DNA of 64,000 bases from Candidatus Lutibacillus vidarii. Lineage in GTDB: Bacteria > Actinomycetota > Actinomycetes > Actinomycetales > Dermatophilaceae. The notes below the pieces were generated by a model. That model ran no database searches. It saw only the letters and a program-made list of their open reading frames with translations, and had not been told where the DNA came from. Positions 17,784-26,052 of the stretch are shown here, piece by piece. The translations under genes and the position numbers were made by a program. The stretch spans positions 682,001 to 746,000 of the forward strand of contig JADKGA010000002.1 of NCBI GenBank assembly GCA_016717165.1, in the 5' to 3' direction. Every line of letters starts with the position of its first letter. Positions within the stretch are counted from its first letter, which is position 1.

Positions 17784-18060
17784 TAGGTTAGACGCGCAAT
17801 GTCGAGGGGAGTGTCAGGAGAAGGTCAAATCTTGGCAAGGCCGACGTCAGCATCTCCGGACTACCCTTCCCAGGTAGTGCGCGGACCTGCACTCTGGAGA
17901 TGGCTTCCCGATCCACCGGTTCCCTGGCCGGTGACCCGAGCAGCCTCTGACGAAGGACCTGGTGCCCCTGAACACCACCCGGCGTCGAGGCTGACCGGTG
18001 TGGTAGCCAGATCACGCACCGACGTCCTGTCGTGCCCCTCCAGACGCTAAGGAGCCTCCC
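17784..18060 (+). promoter_or_regulatory. Probable structured 5' leader of the repeat-peptide gene
   Basis: This 374-bp gap (17687-18060) has no gene. A -10-like TAGGTT lies at 17784-17789, so a leader of about 260 nt is possible. Pairings visible by eye: a 10-bp helix 17851-17860/17893-17902 with one G-U, enclosing a 5-bp hairpin 17861-17865/17873-17877 and a 3-bp one 17878-17880/17889-17891; a 6-bp hairpin 17914-17919/17928-17933; and a helix 17943-17952/17983-17991 with one bulge, enclosing GGTG/CACC. AAGGAG follows 6 nt before the ATG. It matches no riboswitch consensus I know. Confidence 0.5.
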
Positions 18061-18183
18061 ATGGCCAGCACCTCCACCTCGACCCGTACCTTCAGCTGGG
18101 ACGGGAAGCGCACGTTCAGCTGGGACGGCAAGCGGACCTTCAGCTGGGACGGCAAGCGCACCTTCAGCTGGGACGGCAAGTAG
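18061..18183 (+). CDS. Small repeat peptide: MASTSTST followed by four RTFSWDGK units
   Basis: A 40-aa peptide unlike anything I recognise: an 8-residue Ser/Thr leader and four identical octapeptides ending at TAG. AAGGAG lies 6 nt before the ATG. The 24-bp units differ only at synonymous third positions (Arg CGT/CGC/CGG, Thr ACC/ACG, Gly GGG/GGC), which is good evidence that the protein sequence is translated and selected. Lys-Arg pairs separate the units, so dibasic cleavage would release TFSWDG-type hexapeptides. There is no signal peptide or membrane segment. Two membrane HD-domain genes follow 66 bp downstream. A signal precursor, RiPP precursor or small binding protein are all possible. 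Confidence 0.8.
   Translation: MASTSTSTRTFSWDGKRTFSWDGKRTFSWDGKRTFSWDGK
18085..18180 (+). repeat. 24-bp coding tandem repeat, four copies
   Basis: Four exact-length 24-bp units (18085, 18109, 18133, 18157), each encoding RTFSWDGK. All nucleotide differences among copies are silent, in contrast to the SDR repeat at 2363, whose copies are identical at the DNA level. The array is therefore old or under coding selection rather than a fresh slippage product. Confidence 0.95.
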
Positions 18184-18249
18184 GCCGAACCCTGCGAGCC
18201 CGCCCGGCATGGCTGAGCGCGGACTCCACGGCCCGGCTACGGTAGCGGC

Positions 18250-19665
18250 ATGACCGCTGTCGCGACGCGCCGCTCGGCGCGCCGCCGCGAGACCCAGACC
18301 CTCGTGCTCGTCACGGGCGTCGCGCTCCTCGCGTGCCTCGCCACGGGTCTGGTCCTGGTCACCTACGGGGGGATCCGGAACTGGTCGGCCGCCGGCGTGC
18401 TTGCCGCGATGGGCGCGCTCAGCTGGGTGGCTCGAGTACCCGAGGTCCGGGGGGGCGTGTACTACTCCTTCCTCAATATCATCCTGCTGGCCTCCGTCGT
18501 CATTCTCGGCCCGTTCGGCACCGCGGTGGTGGCCGCGCTTGCCCCGGTCTGGGACCGTCAGCGGCTGCCGAAACGCGCGCGGGTCTACAACACGGCGATG
18601 AACGTCCTCTCCGCGTTGGCCGCCTCGCTGGTCTACCTCGCCCTCGGCGGGCTGCAGGCGGGGCGCACCCGGGAGGTCGACGGGGTGATCCCGCTGCTCC
18701 TCCACGTCGGGGTCCCGCTGCTCGTCGCCGATGTCGTCCAGGCGGTCACGAATGTCGTCCTCCTCGGCGTGGTCGTCAGCGTCTCTCGCGGCGCCCCGCT
18801 GTCGCGCTACGTCCTCGACATGCTCGTCTCGGTCGGACCGGCCTATATCGGGTATGGCGTCGTCGGCTTCCTCCTCGTCGTGCTCTGGCTGCCGGCGGGT
18901 ACCGGGATGGTCAGCGTCCTGCTCATCGCCGCCCCGCTGTTCGTCGCACGCTGGGTCATGGTGCAGTACAGCGAGGAGTCGCGCACCCATGAGATGACCG
19001 TGGACGCCCTCGTCGCGGCCCTGGAGGCCAAGGACCCCTCATGCGCAGGCCACGGCGAGCGGGTGGCCATCCTCGCCGGATGGATAGGGCAGGAGCTCGG
19101 CTTCCCCTCCGACCAGCAGCGGATGCTCGTCCTGTCCGCTCGGCTGCACGACATCGGCCGGGTCACCCTGTCCCCGCACCAGCTCTGGCCGAGCGTGCCT
19201 CCCGAGGGCCGCGCGCTTCGGGCGCTGGCCCGACATGCCGAAGCCAGCGTCGAGCTGGTCCGCGGCATCCGGTTCCTCGCTCCGGCGCTCGAGGGGATCC
19301 GCCACCACCACGAACGCTTCGACGGGCGCGGCTATCCCGACGGGCTCGCCGGGGAGGAGATCCCGCTCTCGGCGCGGATCATCGCCGCAGCGGATGCCTT
19401 CGACGCGCTGACCTGCAGCGCCTGGCTGGACTCCCGCCTCGACGCCCACAGTGCGCTGGCCGTGCTGCAGAACCGGTGCGGCAGCCATCTCGACCCGCTC
19501 GTCGTGGAGCGCCTCGGTCTCGCGCTCCGGCGAGGTGACTGGCCTCCCGAGCAGCACCCGCCGGCCCACGGCGATCCGGACTGGGTGGGGTACGACCACG
19601 ATGACCCCGCGATGTCCGACTGGTATGCCGCCCAGGTCGCGCCGATGCCGGTGGAGCGCCGGTGA
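18250..19665 (+). CDS. Membrane HD-GYP domain phosphohydrolase
   Basis: A 471-aa protein. Residues about 17-240 form a membrane domain of roughly six or seven hydrophobic helices with no PAS, GAF or GGDEF domain visible. The C-terminal half is HD-GYP: His268, His300-Asp301 (LHDIGRV), His329, the HHH cluster at 352-354, RGYP at 360-363 and Asp382 (AAADAFDAL). Intact HD-GYP domains hydrolyse cyclic di-GMP or related dinucleotides. A TACGGT -10 box 6 nt before the ATG suggests its own leaderless transcript, although no terminator separates it from the repeat-peptide gene. Its stop overlaps the next HD gene. Confidence 0.88.
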   Translation: MTAVATRRSARRRETQTLVLVTGVALLACLATGLVLVTYGGIRNWSAAGVLAAMGALSWVARVPEVRGGVYYSFLNIILLASVVILGPFGTAVVAALAPVWDRQRLPKRARVYNTAMNVLSALAASLVYLALGGLQAGRTREVDGVIPLLLHVGVPLLVADVVQAVTNVVLLGVVVSVSRGAPLSRYVLDMLVSVGPAYIGYGVVGFLLVVLWLPAGTGMVSVLLIAAPLFVARWVMVQYSEESRTHEMTVDALVAALEAKDPSCAGHGERVAILAGWIGQELGFPSDQQRMLVLSARLHDIGRVTLSPHQLWPSVPPEGRALRALARHAEASVELVRGIRFLAPALEGIRHHHERFDGRGYPDGLAGEEIPLSARIIAAADAFDALTCSAWLDSRLDAHSALAVLQNRCGSHLDPLVVERLGLALRRGDWPPEQHPPAHGDPDWVGYDHDDPAMSDWYAAQVAPMPVERR

Positions 19666-21011
19666 CGACGGCGCCAGGCCTGCCCGGTTCCTGGACCACG
19701 TGGCTGTTCCGCCGGGTCGACATCCCGGCGGCATACCTCGTCCTGGCCGCGCTGGCCTGGCTGTGCACCGTCGTGCCGACGCTCTTCGGGACCGCCCTGA
19801 CCGCCCCGGAGAACCGGTCCACCCTCGTGGTGTCCTTCGTGGCGGTGATGCTCGGTGAGATCGTCCGGGTGCGGCTCGTCGGCGAGCGTGAGGCCGCCCC
19901 GATGTCCGTGGCCTGCGCCTTCGCGTTCGTCTTCTACACCCAGACCCCGATCGGTAACCCGGTGACCTACAACGCGCGGGAGGTGGTCGCCGTCTGCGGG
20001 CTGGCGATGGCCTTCGGGGGGTACCTGCTCCATGTGCGTCGGCACGTGGTGCGCAAGGACGAGATGGCTGCCCGGATCATCTCCATCGGTGTCGCCTCGG
20101 TCGTCTTCCGCGACCTCCCTCTGGCTGGCGGGATGCCGCTGGCCGAGTGGTTCGCCCGCCACCCGGACCAGGCCTGGCTGTGCGCGGCGGTGACCGCGAC
20201 GGTCAGTGTCGTCTCGCTCATGGCCTATGCCTTCACGATGGGCACCCACAATGCGGCCATTGCTGATGCGCCGGTCCTGCCGAGCATCATCGCCGAGGCT
20301 CGCGCCCTGGTGGGTCTCAATGCGGCCCTCGGAGCGACCGGAGCGCTCATCGCCGCGGCGGCGCTGCCGATGGGTCTGTGGGCGCTGCCGCTCTTCGTCG
20401 CCCCGCTGCTGTTCACCCTTTTCGCGGTCGGCCAGCATGCCGCCGTCCGCGCCACCCAGCGCGAGACGATCCGGGCCCTGGCCCGGGTGACCGAGCTCGC
20501 CGGCTACACCTCGACCGGTCACGCCGAACGGGTCGCCGAGCTCGCGATCACCGTCGGCCGAGACCTCGGAATGTCCGAACGTGACCTGCAGACCCTGGAG
20601 TATGCCGCCCTGCTCCACGACCTCGGTCAGGTCTGCATCGTCGAGCCGCTGCCCCAGGGGGCGACGGTTCTCGCGGCCCCGACCGACCAGCAGCAGATCG
20701 GCGCCGACAGTGCTGACATCCTCGGGCGGATCGGGGTCTTTCCTGAGGTGGCGCGGACGCTACGGGACCAGGCGACGCCATACCGGCAGGTTCGTGAGTT
20801 CGGCCAGGACCTGCCGCTTGCCAGCCGGATCATCAAGGTCGTCAACGCCTATGACGACTTCGTCCAGGTCCTCCAGGGCAAGGACCGGCAGGCCGCGGCG
20901 ATCGAGCGGATGCACCTCGGGCTGGGGTACGAGTACGACCCTCACGTCGTCGACGCTCTGGTGGACGCGCTGCGGCGCCGGGCCCCGCAGGTCCCGGCGC
21001 CGCAGCGCTGA
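19662..21011 (+). CDS. Membrane protein with degenerate HD domain
   Basis: A 449-aa protein with the same plan as its upstream neighbour: a membrane domain of several helices (about 20-260) and a C-terminal HD fold. It keeps His287 and His319-Asp320 (LLHDLGQV), but the region that should hold the HHE cluster and GYP reads LRDQATPYRQV, and the late Asp is Asn395 (IKVVNAYDDF). Loss of these metal ligands predicts weak or no hydrolase activity, so it may sense or regulate. The GTG start overlaps the upstream stop (GTGA), implying equimolar production with the intact HD-GYP protein. Confidence 0.85.
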   Translation: MTTAPGLPGSWTTWLFRRVDIPAAYLVLAALAWLCTVVPTLFGTALTAPENRSTLVVSFVAVMLGEIVRVRLVGEREAAPMSVACAFAFVFYTQTPIGNPVTYNAREVVAVCGLAMAFGGYLLHVRRHVVRKDEMAARIISIGVASVVFRDLPLAGGMPLAEWFARHPDQAWLCAAVTATVSVVSLMAYAFTMGTHNAAIADAPVLPSIIAEARALVGLNAALGATGALIAAAALPMGLWALPLFVAPLLFTLFAVGQHAAVRATQRETIRALARVTELAGYTSTGHAERVAELAITVGRDLGMSERDLQTLEYAALLHDLGQVCIVEPLPQGATVLAAPTDQQQIGADSADILGRIGVFPEVARTLRDQATPYRQVREFGQDLPLASRIIKVVNAYDDFVQVLQGKDRQAAAIERMHLGLGYEYDPHVVDALVDALRRRAPQVPAPQR

Positions 21012-21023
21012 CGGTCGAGTCGG

Positions 21024-21425
21024 TCAGGCCTTCTTGGTCTCCCAGAAGATCTCGGCGATCTCGTCGATCTTGGCGAGCAGCTCGTCGGCCTTGGCGAGGT
21101 CCCAGGAGCCCTTGGTCCCGGCGGCGCCGGCCGCCTTGGTGGCGTCGTTGACGAGGGTGTGCAGCTGGGGGTACTTCTCGAAGTGCGGGGCCTTGAAGTA
21201 GTCGGTCCACAGCACCCACAGGTGCTCCTTGACCAGGTGCGAGCGCTGCTCCTTGATGATCATGGCGCGGGTCTTGAAGTCGTGGTCATCGCTGGCCAGG
21301 GCCTTCTCGATGGTCGCCTTGACCGACTGCGCCTCGATGCGGGCCTGGGCGGGGTCGTAGACGCCGCACGGAAGGTCGCAGTGCGCGCTCACGGTGATGG
21401 CGGGGGCAAAGAACGAGCGGAGCAT
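21024..21425 (-). CDS. sodN: Nickel superoxide dismutase
   Basis: A 133-aa Ni-SOD precursor that dismutates superoxide in the cytoplasm. A 14-residue leader precedes the nickel hook, whose mature sequence begins HCDLPCGVYDP (His15, Cys16 and Cys20 of the precursor). The leader must be cut by SodX to free the His amine that binds nickel; sodX lies directly upstream on the same strand. The ATG at 21425 is preceded by GAAGGGA 7 nt away; the longer upstream frame is not needed. The stop is 12 bp beyond the convergent HD gene. Confidence 0.96.
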   Translation of the reverse strand: MLRSFFAPAITVSAHCDLPCGVYDPAQARIEAQSVKATIEKALASDDHDFKTRAMIIKEQRSHLVKEHLWVLWTDYFKAPHFEKYPQLHTLVNDATKAAGAAGTKGSWDLAKADELLAKIDEIAEIFWETKKA

Positions 21426-21466
21426 GGAGCGGTCCCTTCGCTGGTGGTGGTCGGTGGCTTGTCCGA

Positions 21467-21961
21467 TCAACCTATCCCGCGGCCCTTGCGCCGGGAAAGG
21501 CGGGCGCTGGCGCCCGAGGCCGCCCGGGAGAGACCACTGACCAGGCCAACCGCCTGACGCCGCGGGCTGGTGGGGACCCGCAGCACGACCCGCGCCGTGA
21601 CATCGCTCTCATGGATGGGTCCGAGGCTCCACGAGTCGACCCCCTCGTTGGGGTTGTCCCGCTCGACCCACCAGTGGTCCTCCTGGCCGGGAGCGCGTCC
21701 GGTCACCCGTTTGACCGACAGCGGGCGTGGTCCGTCCTCGCCGTCTGGCAGCCGGACCACGGCCAGGCCACCGGGGCGCGGCCGGAGGCCGTAGACGACC
21801 AGGAGCTGGTCGCCGTCGTGGAGGGCGGGCTCCATGGACCGTCCGGTGACAGTGGCCAGGCCCACCCGGATCGGCCCGGTTTTGGTCGGGATGCGGTCGG
21901 CGACGATCCGGCGGACGGGGTGGCCGACGCTGTCGACCAGGCCGAGGATGATGCTGCGCAT
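21467..21961 (-). CDS. sodX: Nickel-type SOD maturation protease SodX
   Basis: A 164-aa S26 (signal-peptidase-like) protease. The Ser/Lys dyad is Ser42 in GRSMEPAL and Lys84 in LSVKRVTG, with the later box VERDNPNEGVDS. Unlike signal peptidases it has no clear membrane anchor. It removes the SodN leader to expose the nickel-binding His. Here it precedes sodN by 41 bp on the same strand, so the protease is made first. The basic C-terminal tail is about 25 residues. Confidence 0.92.
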   Translation of the reverse strand: MRSIILGLVDSVGHPVRRIVADRIPTKTGPIRVGLATVTGRSMEPALHDGDQLLVVYGLRPRPGGLAVVRLPDGEDGPRPLSVKRVTGRAPGQEDHWWVERDNPNEGVDSWSLGPIHESDVTARVVLRVPTSPRRQAVGLVSGLSRAASGASARLSRRKGRGIG

Positions 21962-22140
21962 TCTGGCGTCCTCCCGTGGGCCCGGATGAGTCGATGCCGG
22001 TCGAGGCCCAGATTAGGTGACCCTTACCCGCCTGCGCCAGGGCTGGGGCCACCGGCGGCATACCCGATCCTGGCACGAGCCGGTGTGCTTCCGCTCGCAC
22101 GCTCGCCCCGCGACCCTTGTCGGGGCCTAGGCTGCCGTCC

Positions 22141-23109
22141 ATGCGAGCCGTGTATGCCGCCGCCCAGTCCGCCACCGACCCGCTCTCCGGCCTGGTCATC
22201 GGTGAGCGTCCCGACCCGGTGGCCCGGCCCGGGTGGACCACCGTCACCTTGCGGGCGGCCGGCCTGAACCACCACGACATCTGGTCGCTCAAGGGGGTCG
22301 GCCTGCCGGCCGACCGGCTGCCGATGATCCTCGGCTGCGACGGAGCCGGGGTCGACGAGGCCGGCCGCGAGGTCATCGTCCACGCGGTCGTCTCGAGCCC
22401 GGAGTGGCTGGGCGACGAGACCCTTGACCCGCGCCGGTCGCTACTCTCCGAGGTCCATGACGGCACCCTGGCCGACCGGGTGGCTGTCCCGGTGGGCAAC
22501 CTCGTGCCCAAGCCCGCGGGGCTGTCGTGGGAGAGTGCGGCCTGCCTCTCGACGGCCTGGCTCACGGCATACCGGATGCTTTTCACCAACGCGGGGGTGA
22601 CCCCCGGCGCGACCGTGCTCGTCCAGGGAGCCGGGGGCGGCGTCGCGACCGCGCTGATCCAGCTCGGCGCCGCGGCGGGCTACCGCGTCTGGGTGACCAG
22701 TCGGAGCGAGGCGAAGGCGGCGCGGGCGGTGGAGATCGGCGCGGCGGCGGCCTTCGGGTCGGGGGAGCGGCTGCCGGACCGGGTCGATGCCGTCCTGGAG
22801 ACCGTCGGCGCGGCGACCTGGTCGCACTCGGTCAACTCGCTCAAGCCCGGCGGGACGATCGTCATCTCCGGGGCGACCTCGGGGGATGCGCCGCCGAAGG
22901 CCGAGCTGACGAAGATCTTCTTCAAGCAGCTGCGGGTCGTCGGGTCGACGATGGGCAGCCGCGCCGAGCTGGAGCGGCTGGCGTCCTTCGTCGTCGAGGC
23001 GGGCATCGAGCCGGCCATCGACTCGGTGCTGCCGCTGGACCGGGCCCGCGAGGGCTTCGAGCGGATGCTTCACGAGGACGTCTTCGGCAAGGTCGTCTTC
23101 ACCCTCTGA
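22141..23109 (+). CDS. Zinc-type/quinone-oxidoreductase-like MDR dehydrogenase
   Basis: A 322-aa medium-chain dehydrogenase/reductase. LRAAGLNHHDIWSLKG is typical of the quinone oxidoreductase branch, and VLVQGAGGGVATALIQLG is the nucleotide-binding motif. Zinc ligands of alcohol dehydrogenases are not evident, so it is probably a zinc-free NADPH oxidoreductase. A TAGGCT -10 box lies 7 nt before the ATG, fitting a leaderless transcript. It stands alone and ends at a strong AT-rich hairpin. Confidence 0.88.
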   Translation: MRAVYAAAQSATDPLSGLVIGERPDPVARPGWTTVTLRAAGLNHHDIWSLKGVGLPADRLPMILGCDGAGVDEAGREVIVHAVVSSPEWLGDETLDPRRSLLSEVHDGTLADRVAVPVGNLVPKPAGLSWESAACLSTAWLTAYRMLFTNAGVTPGATVLVQGAGGGVATALIQLGAAAGYRVWVTSRSEAKAARAVEIGAAAAFGSGERLPDRVDAVLETVGAATWSHSVNSLKPGGTIVISGATSGDAPPKAELTKIFFKQLRVVGSTMGSRAELERLASFVVEAGIEPAIDSVLPLDRAREGFERMLHEDVFGKVVFTL

Positions 23110-23122
23110 CCCCCACGTCCAA

Positions 23123-23163
23123 CAAAGACACACCTTTAGAACGCTTCTAAAGGTGTGTCTTTG
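23123..23163. terminator. AT-rich bidirectional hairpin terminator
   Basis: A perfect 19-bp inverted repeat with a 3-nt CGC loop; the left arm begins CAAAGACACACC and continues through TTTAGAA. It carries TTT tails on both strands and sits between two convergent genes 14 and 52 bp away. Its A+T content contrasts sharply with the surrounding DNA. Confidence 0.93.
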
Positions 23164-23214
23164 CAAGTATGGGGCGGAAGTGGACCTTTTCTGCGGCTGT
23201 GGAGCGCGCGGGGG

Positions 23215-24993
23215 TCAGGCGTCCTTGAGCTCGGCCAGGACGGTCCCGGAGTTGACCGTCTCGCCGACCTTGGCGGTCAGGCCGGTGACGACGCCGTCCT
23301 TGTGGGCGGTGATCGGCTGCTCCATCTTCATCGCCTCGAGGACGACAACGAGGTCACCGCTGCTGACCTGCTGGCCCTCCTCGACGGCCACCTTGACGAT
23401 GGTGCCCTGCATCGGCGCGGTGACCGAGTCGCCGGACGCCGCGGCGCCGGCCTTGCTCGAGCCCGCACGTCGCGGTGCCTTCTTCTTCGCGGCGCCAGCG
23501 CCGCCGCCCCCGCCACCGCCGAGGCTCAGGCCACCAGGCAGGACGACCTCGAGCCGCTTGCCGCCGACCTCAACGGTGATCCGGTGCCGCTCCTCGGCCT
23601 CGGGAGCGTCGGGGGTGGACCCGGAGTATGCCGCGATGGTGTTGTCGAACTCGGTCTCGATCCACCGGGTGTGGATCGTGAAGGCAGAGTCGTCCGCGGG
23701 GGCGAAGGCGGGGTCGGAGACGACCGCGCGGTGGAAGGGGATGACCGTCGGCATCCCGTCGACCTCGAACTCGGCGAGGGCGCGGCGGGACCGCTCGATC
23801 GCCTGGTGGCGGTCGCGGCCGGTGACGATGAGCTTGGCGAGCATCGAGTCGAAGGCCCCGCCGATGGTGTCGCCCTCGACGACGCCGGAGTCCAGGCGCA
23901 CGCCGGGGCCCGACGGGGGCCGGAAGACCGCCACCGTGCCAGGTGCGGGGAGGAAGTTGCGGCCGGCGTCCTCGCCGTTGATCCGGAACTCGATCGAGTG
24001 GCGGGTCAACGGCGGGTCGTCATACCCCAGCGCCTCGCCGGCGGCGATCCGGAACTGCTCGCGGACCAGGTCGATGCCGGAGACCTCCTCGGTCACCGGG
24101 TGCTCGACCTGGAGCCGGGTGTTGACCTCGAGGAAGGAGATCGAGCCGTCCTGGCCGACGAGGAACTCGCAGGTGCCGGCGCCGACATAGCCGGCCTCGC
24201 GGAGGATGGCCTTGGACGCGCGCCGCAGCTCGGCGTTCTGGGCGTCGGAGAGGAAGGGCGCGGGGGCCTCCTCGACGAGCTTCTGGTTGCGCCGCTGCAG
24301 CGAGCAGTCGCGGGTCGAGACCACGACGACATTCCCGTGCTGGTCGGCCAGGCACTGGGTCTCGACGTGCCGAGGCTTGTCGAGGAAGCGCTCGACGAAG
24401 CACTCGCCGCGGCCGAAGGCGGTGACCGCCTCGCGGACCGCCGACTCGTACAGCTCGGGGATCGACTCGAGGTCGCGGGCCACCTTGAGCCCGCGGCCGC
24501 CGCCGCCATATGCGGCCTTGATCGCGACGGGCAGGCCGTGCTCCTTGGCGAAGGCGACGACCTCGTCCGGGCCGGTGACCGGGTCAGCGGTCCCGGGGAC
24601 GAGCGGGGCATTGGCCTTGAGGGCGATATGGCGCGCCTTAACCTTGTCACCGAGGCTGTCGATGGCCTGCGGGCCCGGGCCGACCCAGATCAGGCCCGCG
24701 TCGAGGACCTTCTGGGCGAACGGCCCGTTCTCGGCGAGGAAGCCGTAGCCGGGGTGGATCGCGTCCGCGCCGGACTCCTTGGCGATCTCGATGAGCTTGT
24801 CCTGCAGCAGATAGCTGTCGCCGGGCGTCGAGCCGCCGAGGGCATACGCCTCGTCCGCGACCTTGACGTGCAAGGCGTCGCGATCCGGCTCGGCATAGAC
24901 GGCGACGGACCCGATGCCGGAGTCCGAACAGGCCCGGGCGATTCGCACTGCAATCTCGCCTCGGTTTGCGATCAACACCTTCGAGATGGCCAT
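23215..24993 (-). CDS. Acyl-CoA carboxylase alpha subunit (biotin carboxylase + BCCP)
   Basis: A 592-aa biotin-dependent carboxylase alpha chain, AccA3-like. The N-terminal biotin carboxylase starts VLIANRGEIAVR and contains the ATP loop GGGGRGLK and EVNTRLQVEHPVTE. A Gly- and Lys/Ala-rich linker (about 475-520) leads to the biotinyl domain with Lys556 in EAMKM. It supplies carboxybiotin for AccD-type carboxyltransferases, two of which are in this window (29244 and 37247), feeding malonyl- and methylmalonyl-CoA synthesis or acyl-CoA catabolism. TAGGCT lies 7 nt before the ATG. birA at 48861 would biotinylate it. Confidence 0.95.
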   Translation of the reverse strand: MAISKVLIANRGEIAVRIARACSDSGIGSVAVYAEPDRDALHVKVADEAYALGGSTPGDSYLLQDKLIEIAKESGADAIHPGYGFLAENGPFAQKVLDAGLIWVGPGPQAIDSLGDKVKARHIALKANAPLVPGTADPVTGPDEVVAFAKEHGLPVAIKAAYGGGGRGLKVARDLESIPELYESAVREAVTAFGRGECFVERFLDKPRHVETQCLADQHGNVVVVSTRDCSLQRRNQKLVEEAPAPFLSDAQNAELRRASKAILREAGYVGAGTCEFLVGQDGSISFLEVNTRLQVEHPVTEEVSGIDLVREQFRIAAGEALGYDDPPLTRHSIEFRINGEDAGRNFLPAPGTVAVFRPPSGPGVRLDSGVVEGDTIGGAFDSMLAKLIVTGRDRHQAIERSRRALAEFEVDGMPTVIPFHRAVVSDPAFAPADDSAFTIHTRWIETEFDNTIAAYSGSTPDAPEAEERHRITVEVGGKRLEVVLPGGLSLGGGGGGGAGAAKKKAPRRAGSSKAGAAASGDSVTAPMQGTIVKVAVEEGQQVSSGDLVVVLEAMKMEQPITAHKDGVVTGLTAKVGETVNSGTVLAELKDA

Positions 24994-25157
24994 GGTCGCG
25001 AGCCTAGCGCCTAGCCCCGGTATGACGTCAGGGCACGTGACCGGAGTCGCCCCTCCGGTCTCCCGGCCCCCTCCCGCGGCCTGCGCCCACTCGGTATGCC
25101 GCCCCGGTCGTCGCCTCCCGAAGGCGCCAAGGTCGCGGGCGTACTGTGTCGAGGGTG

Positions 25158-26009
25158 ATGACCGAGATCTTGGCGCCCATGGTCACGCTCGCCCCAGGTG
25201 TCCAGCTCCCTCAGGTGGGTTTCGGCGTCTTCCAGGTGCCTCCCGCAGCGGTCGAGGACGCCGTGACCTCGGCCCTCGCCGCCGGGTACCGGCATATCGA
25301 CACCGCGGCGCTGTACCGCAACGAGGCCGGCGTGGGCCGGTCCGTCGCCAGCAGCGGCCTGCCCCGCAGCGAGATCTTCGTCACGACGAAGGTATGGAAC
25401 GACCATCACCGCCGCGACGACGTCCTGCGGGCCTTCGACGCCTCGATGCACCGGCTCGGGCTGGACGTCCTTGACCTCTACCTCATCCACTGGCCGGTCC
25501 CGTCCGCGGACCGCTATGTCGAGGCCTGGCGGACCCTGCTCGAGCTGCGTGACAGCGGCCGGGTCCGCGCCGTCGGCGTGTCGAACTTCCTCCCCGCCCA
25601 TCTCGAACGGCTCGTGGCCGAGACCGGCGAGCTGCCCTCGATCAACCAGGTCGAGCTGCACCCGTACCTCCAGCAGCACGAGCTCGTCGCCTATCACGCC
25701 ACCCACGGCGTCCGGACCCAGGCCTGGAGCCCGATCGCCCGGGGTGGCGTGCTGCTCAGCGACCCGGTCGTCACCCATATCGCGGCCCGGCACGGGGTCT
25801 CCCCGGCGCAGGCGGTGCTCCGCTGGCATGTGCAGCAGGGCTATATCGTCATCCCGCGCTCGGTCACCCCGGCCCGGATCCGGGAAAATATCGACCTGTG
25901 GCACTTCCGCCTCGACGACGAGGAGATGGCCCAGATGGCCGCCCTCGACCGCGGGGAGCGGATCGGCCCGGACCCCGCGGTCTTCGCCATGGACGCCAGC
26001 CCGCGGTGA
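25158..26009 (+). CDS. Aldo/keto reductase
   Basis: An approximately 283-aa AKR of the 2,5-diketo-gluconate-reductase type. The catalytic tetrad is visible: Asp48 (HIDTA), Tyr53 (LYRNE), Lys78 (VTTKVW) and His111 (IHWP). NADPH-binding segments are WSPIARG and VIPRSVTPARIREN. ATG 25158 is used; GTG 25155 is equally possible because a TACTGT -10 box ends 7 nt before it. Divergent from the carboxylase alpha gene. Substrate unknown. Confidence 0.93.
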   Translation: MTEILAPMVTLAPGVQLPQVGFGVFQVPPAAVEDAVTSALAAGYRHIDTAALYRNEAGVGRSVASSGLPRSEIFVTTKVWNDHHRRDDVLRAFDASMHRLGLDVLDLYLIHWPVPSADRYVEAWRTLLELRDSGRVRAVGVSNFLPAHLERLVAETGELPSINQVELHPYLQQHELVAYHATHGVRTQAWSPIARGGVLLSDPVVTHIAARHGVSPAQAVLRWHVQQGYIVIPRSVTPARIRENIDLWHFRLDDEEMAQMAALDRGERIGPDPAVFAMDASPR

Positions 26010-26052
26010 CCGGGTCGTTCGGTCGGCCGGGCCGCTCGGTCGCTCAGGCGCC

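Noticed and set aside
17784..18060. Leader as a known cyclic di-GMP (GEMM), cyclic di-AMP (ydaO) or cobalamin riboswitch
   Set aside because: No conserved core of any of these classes could be matched by eye, although helices are present.
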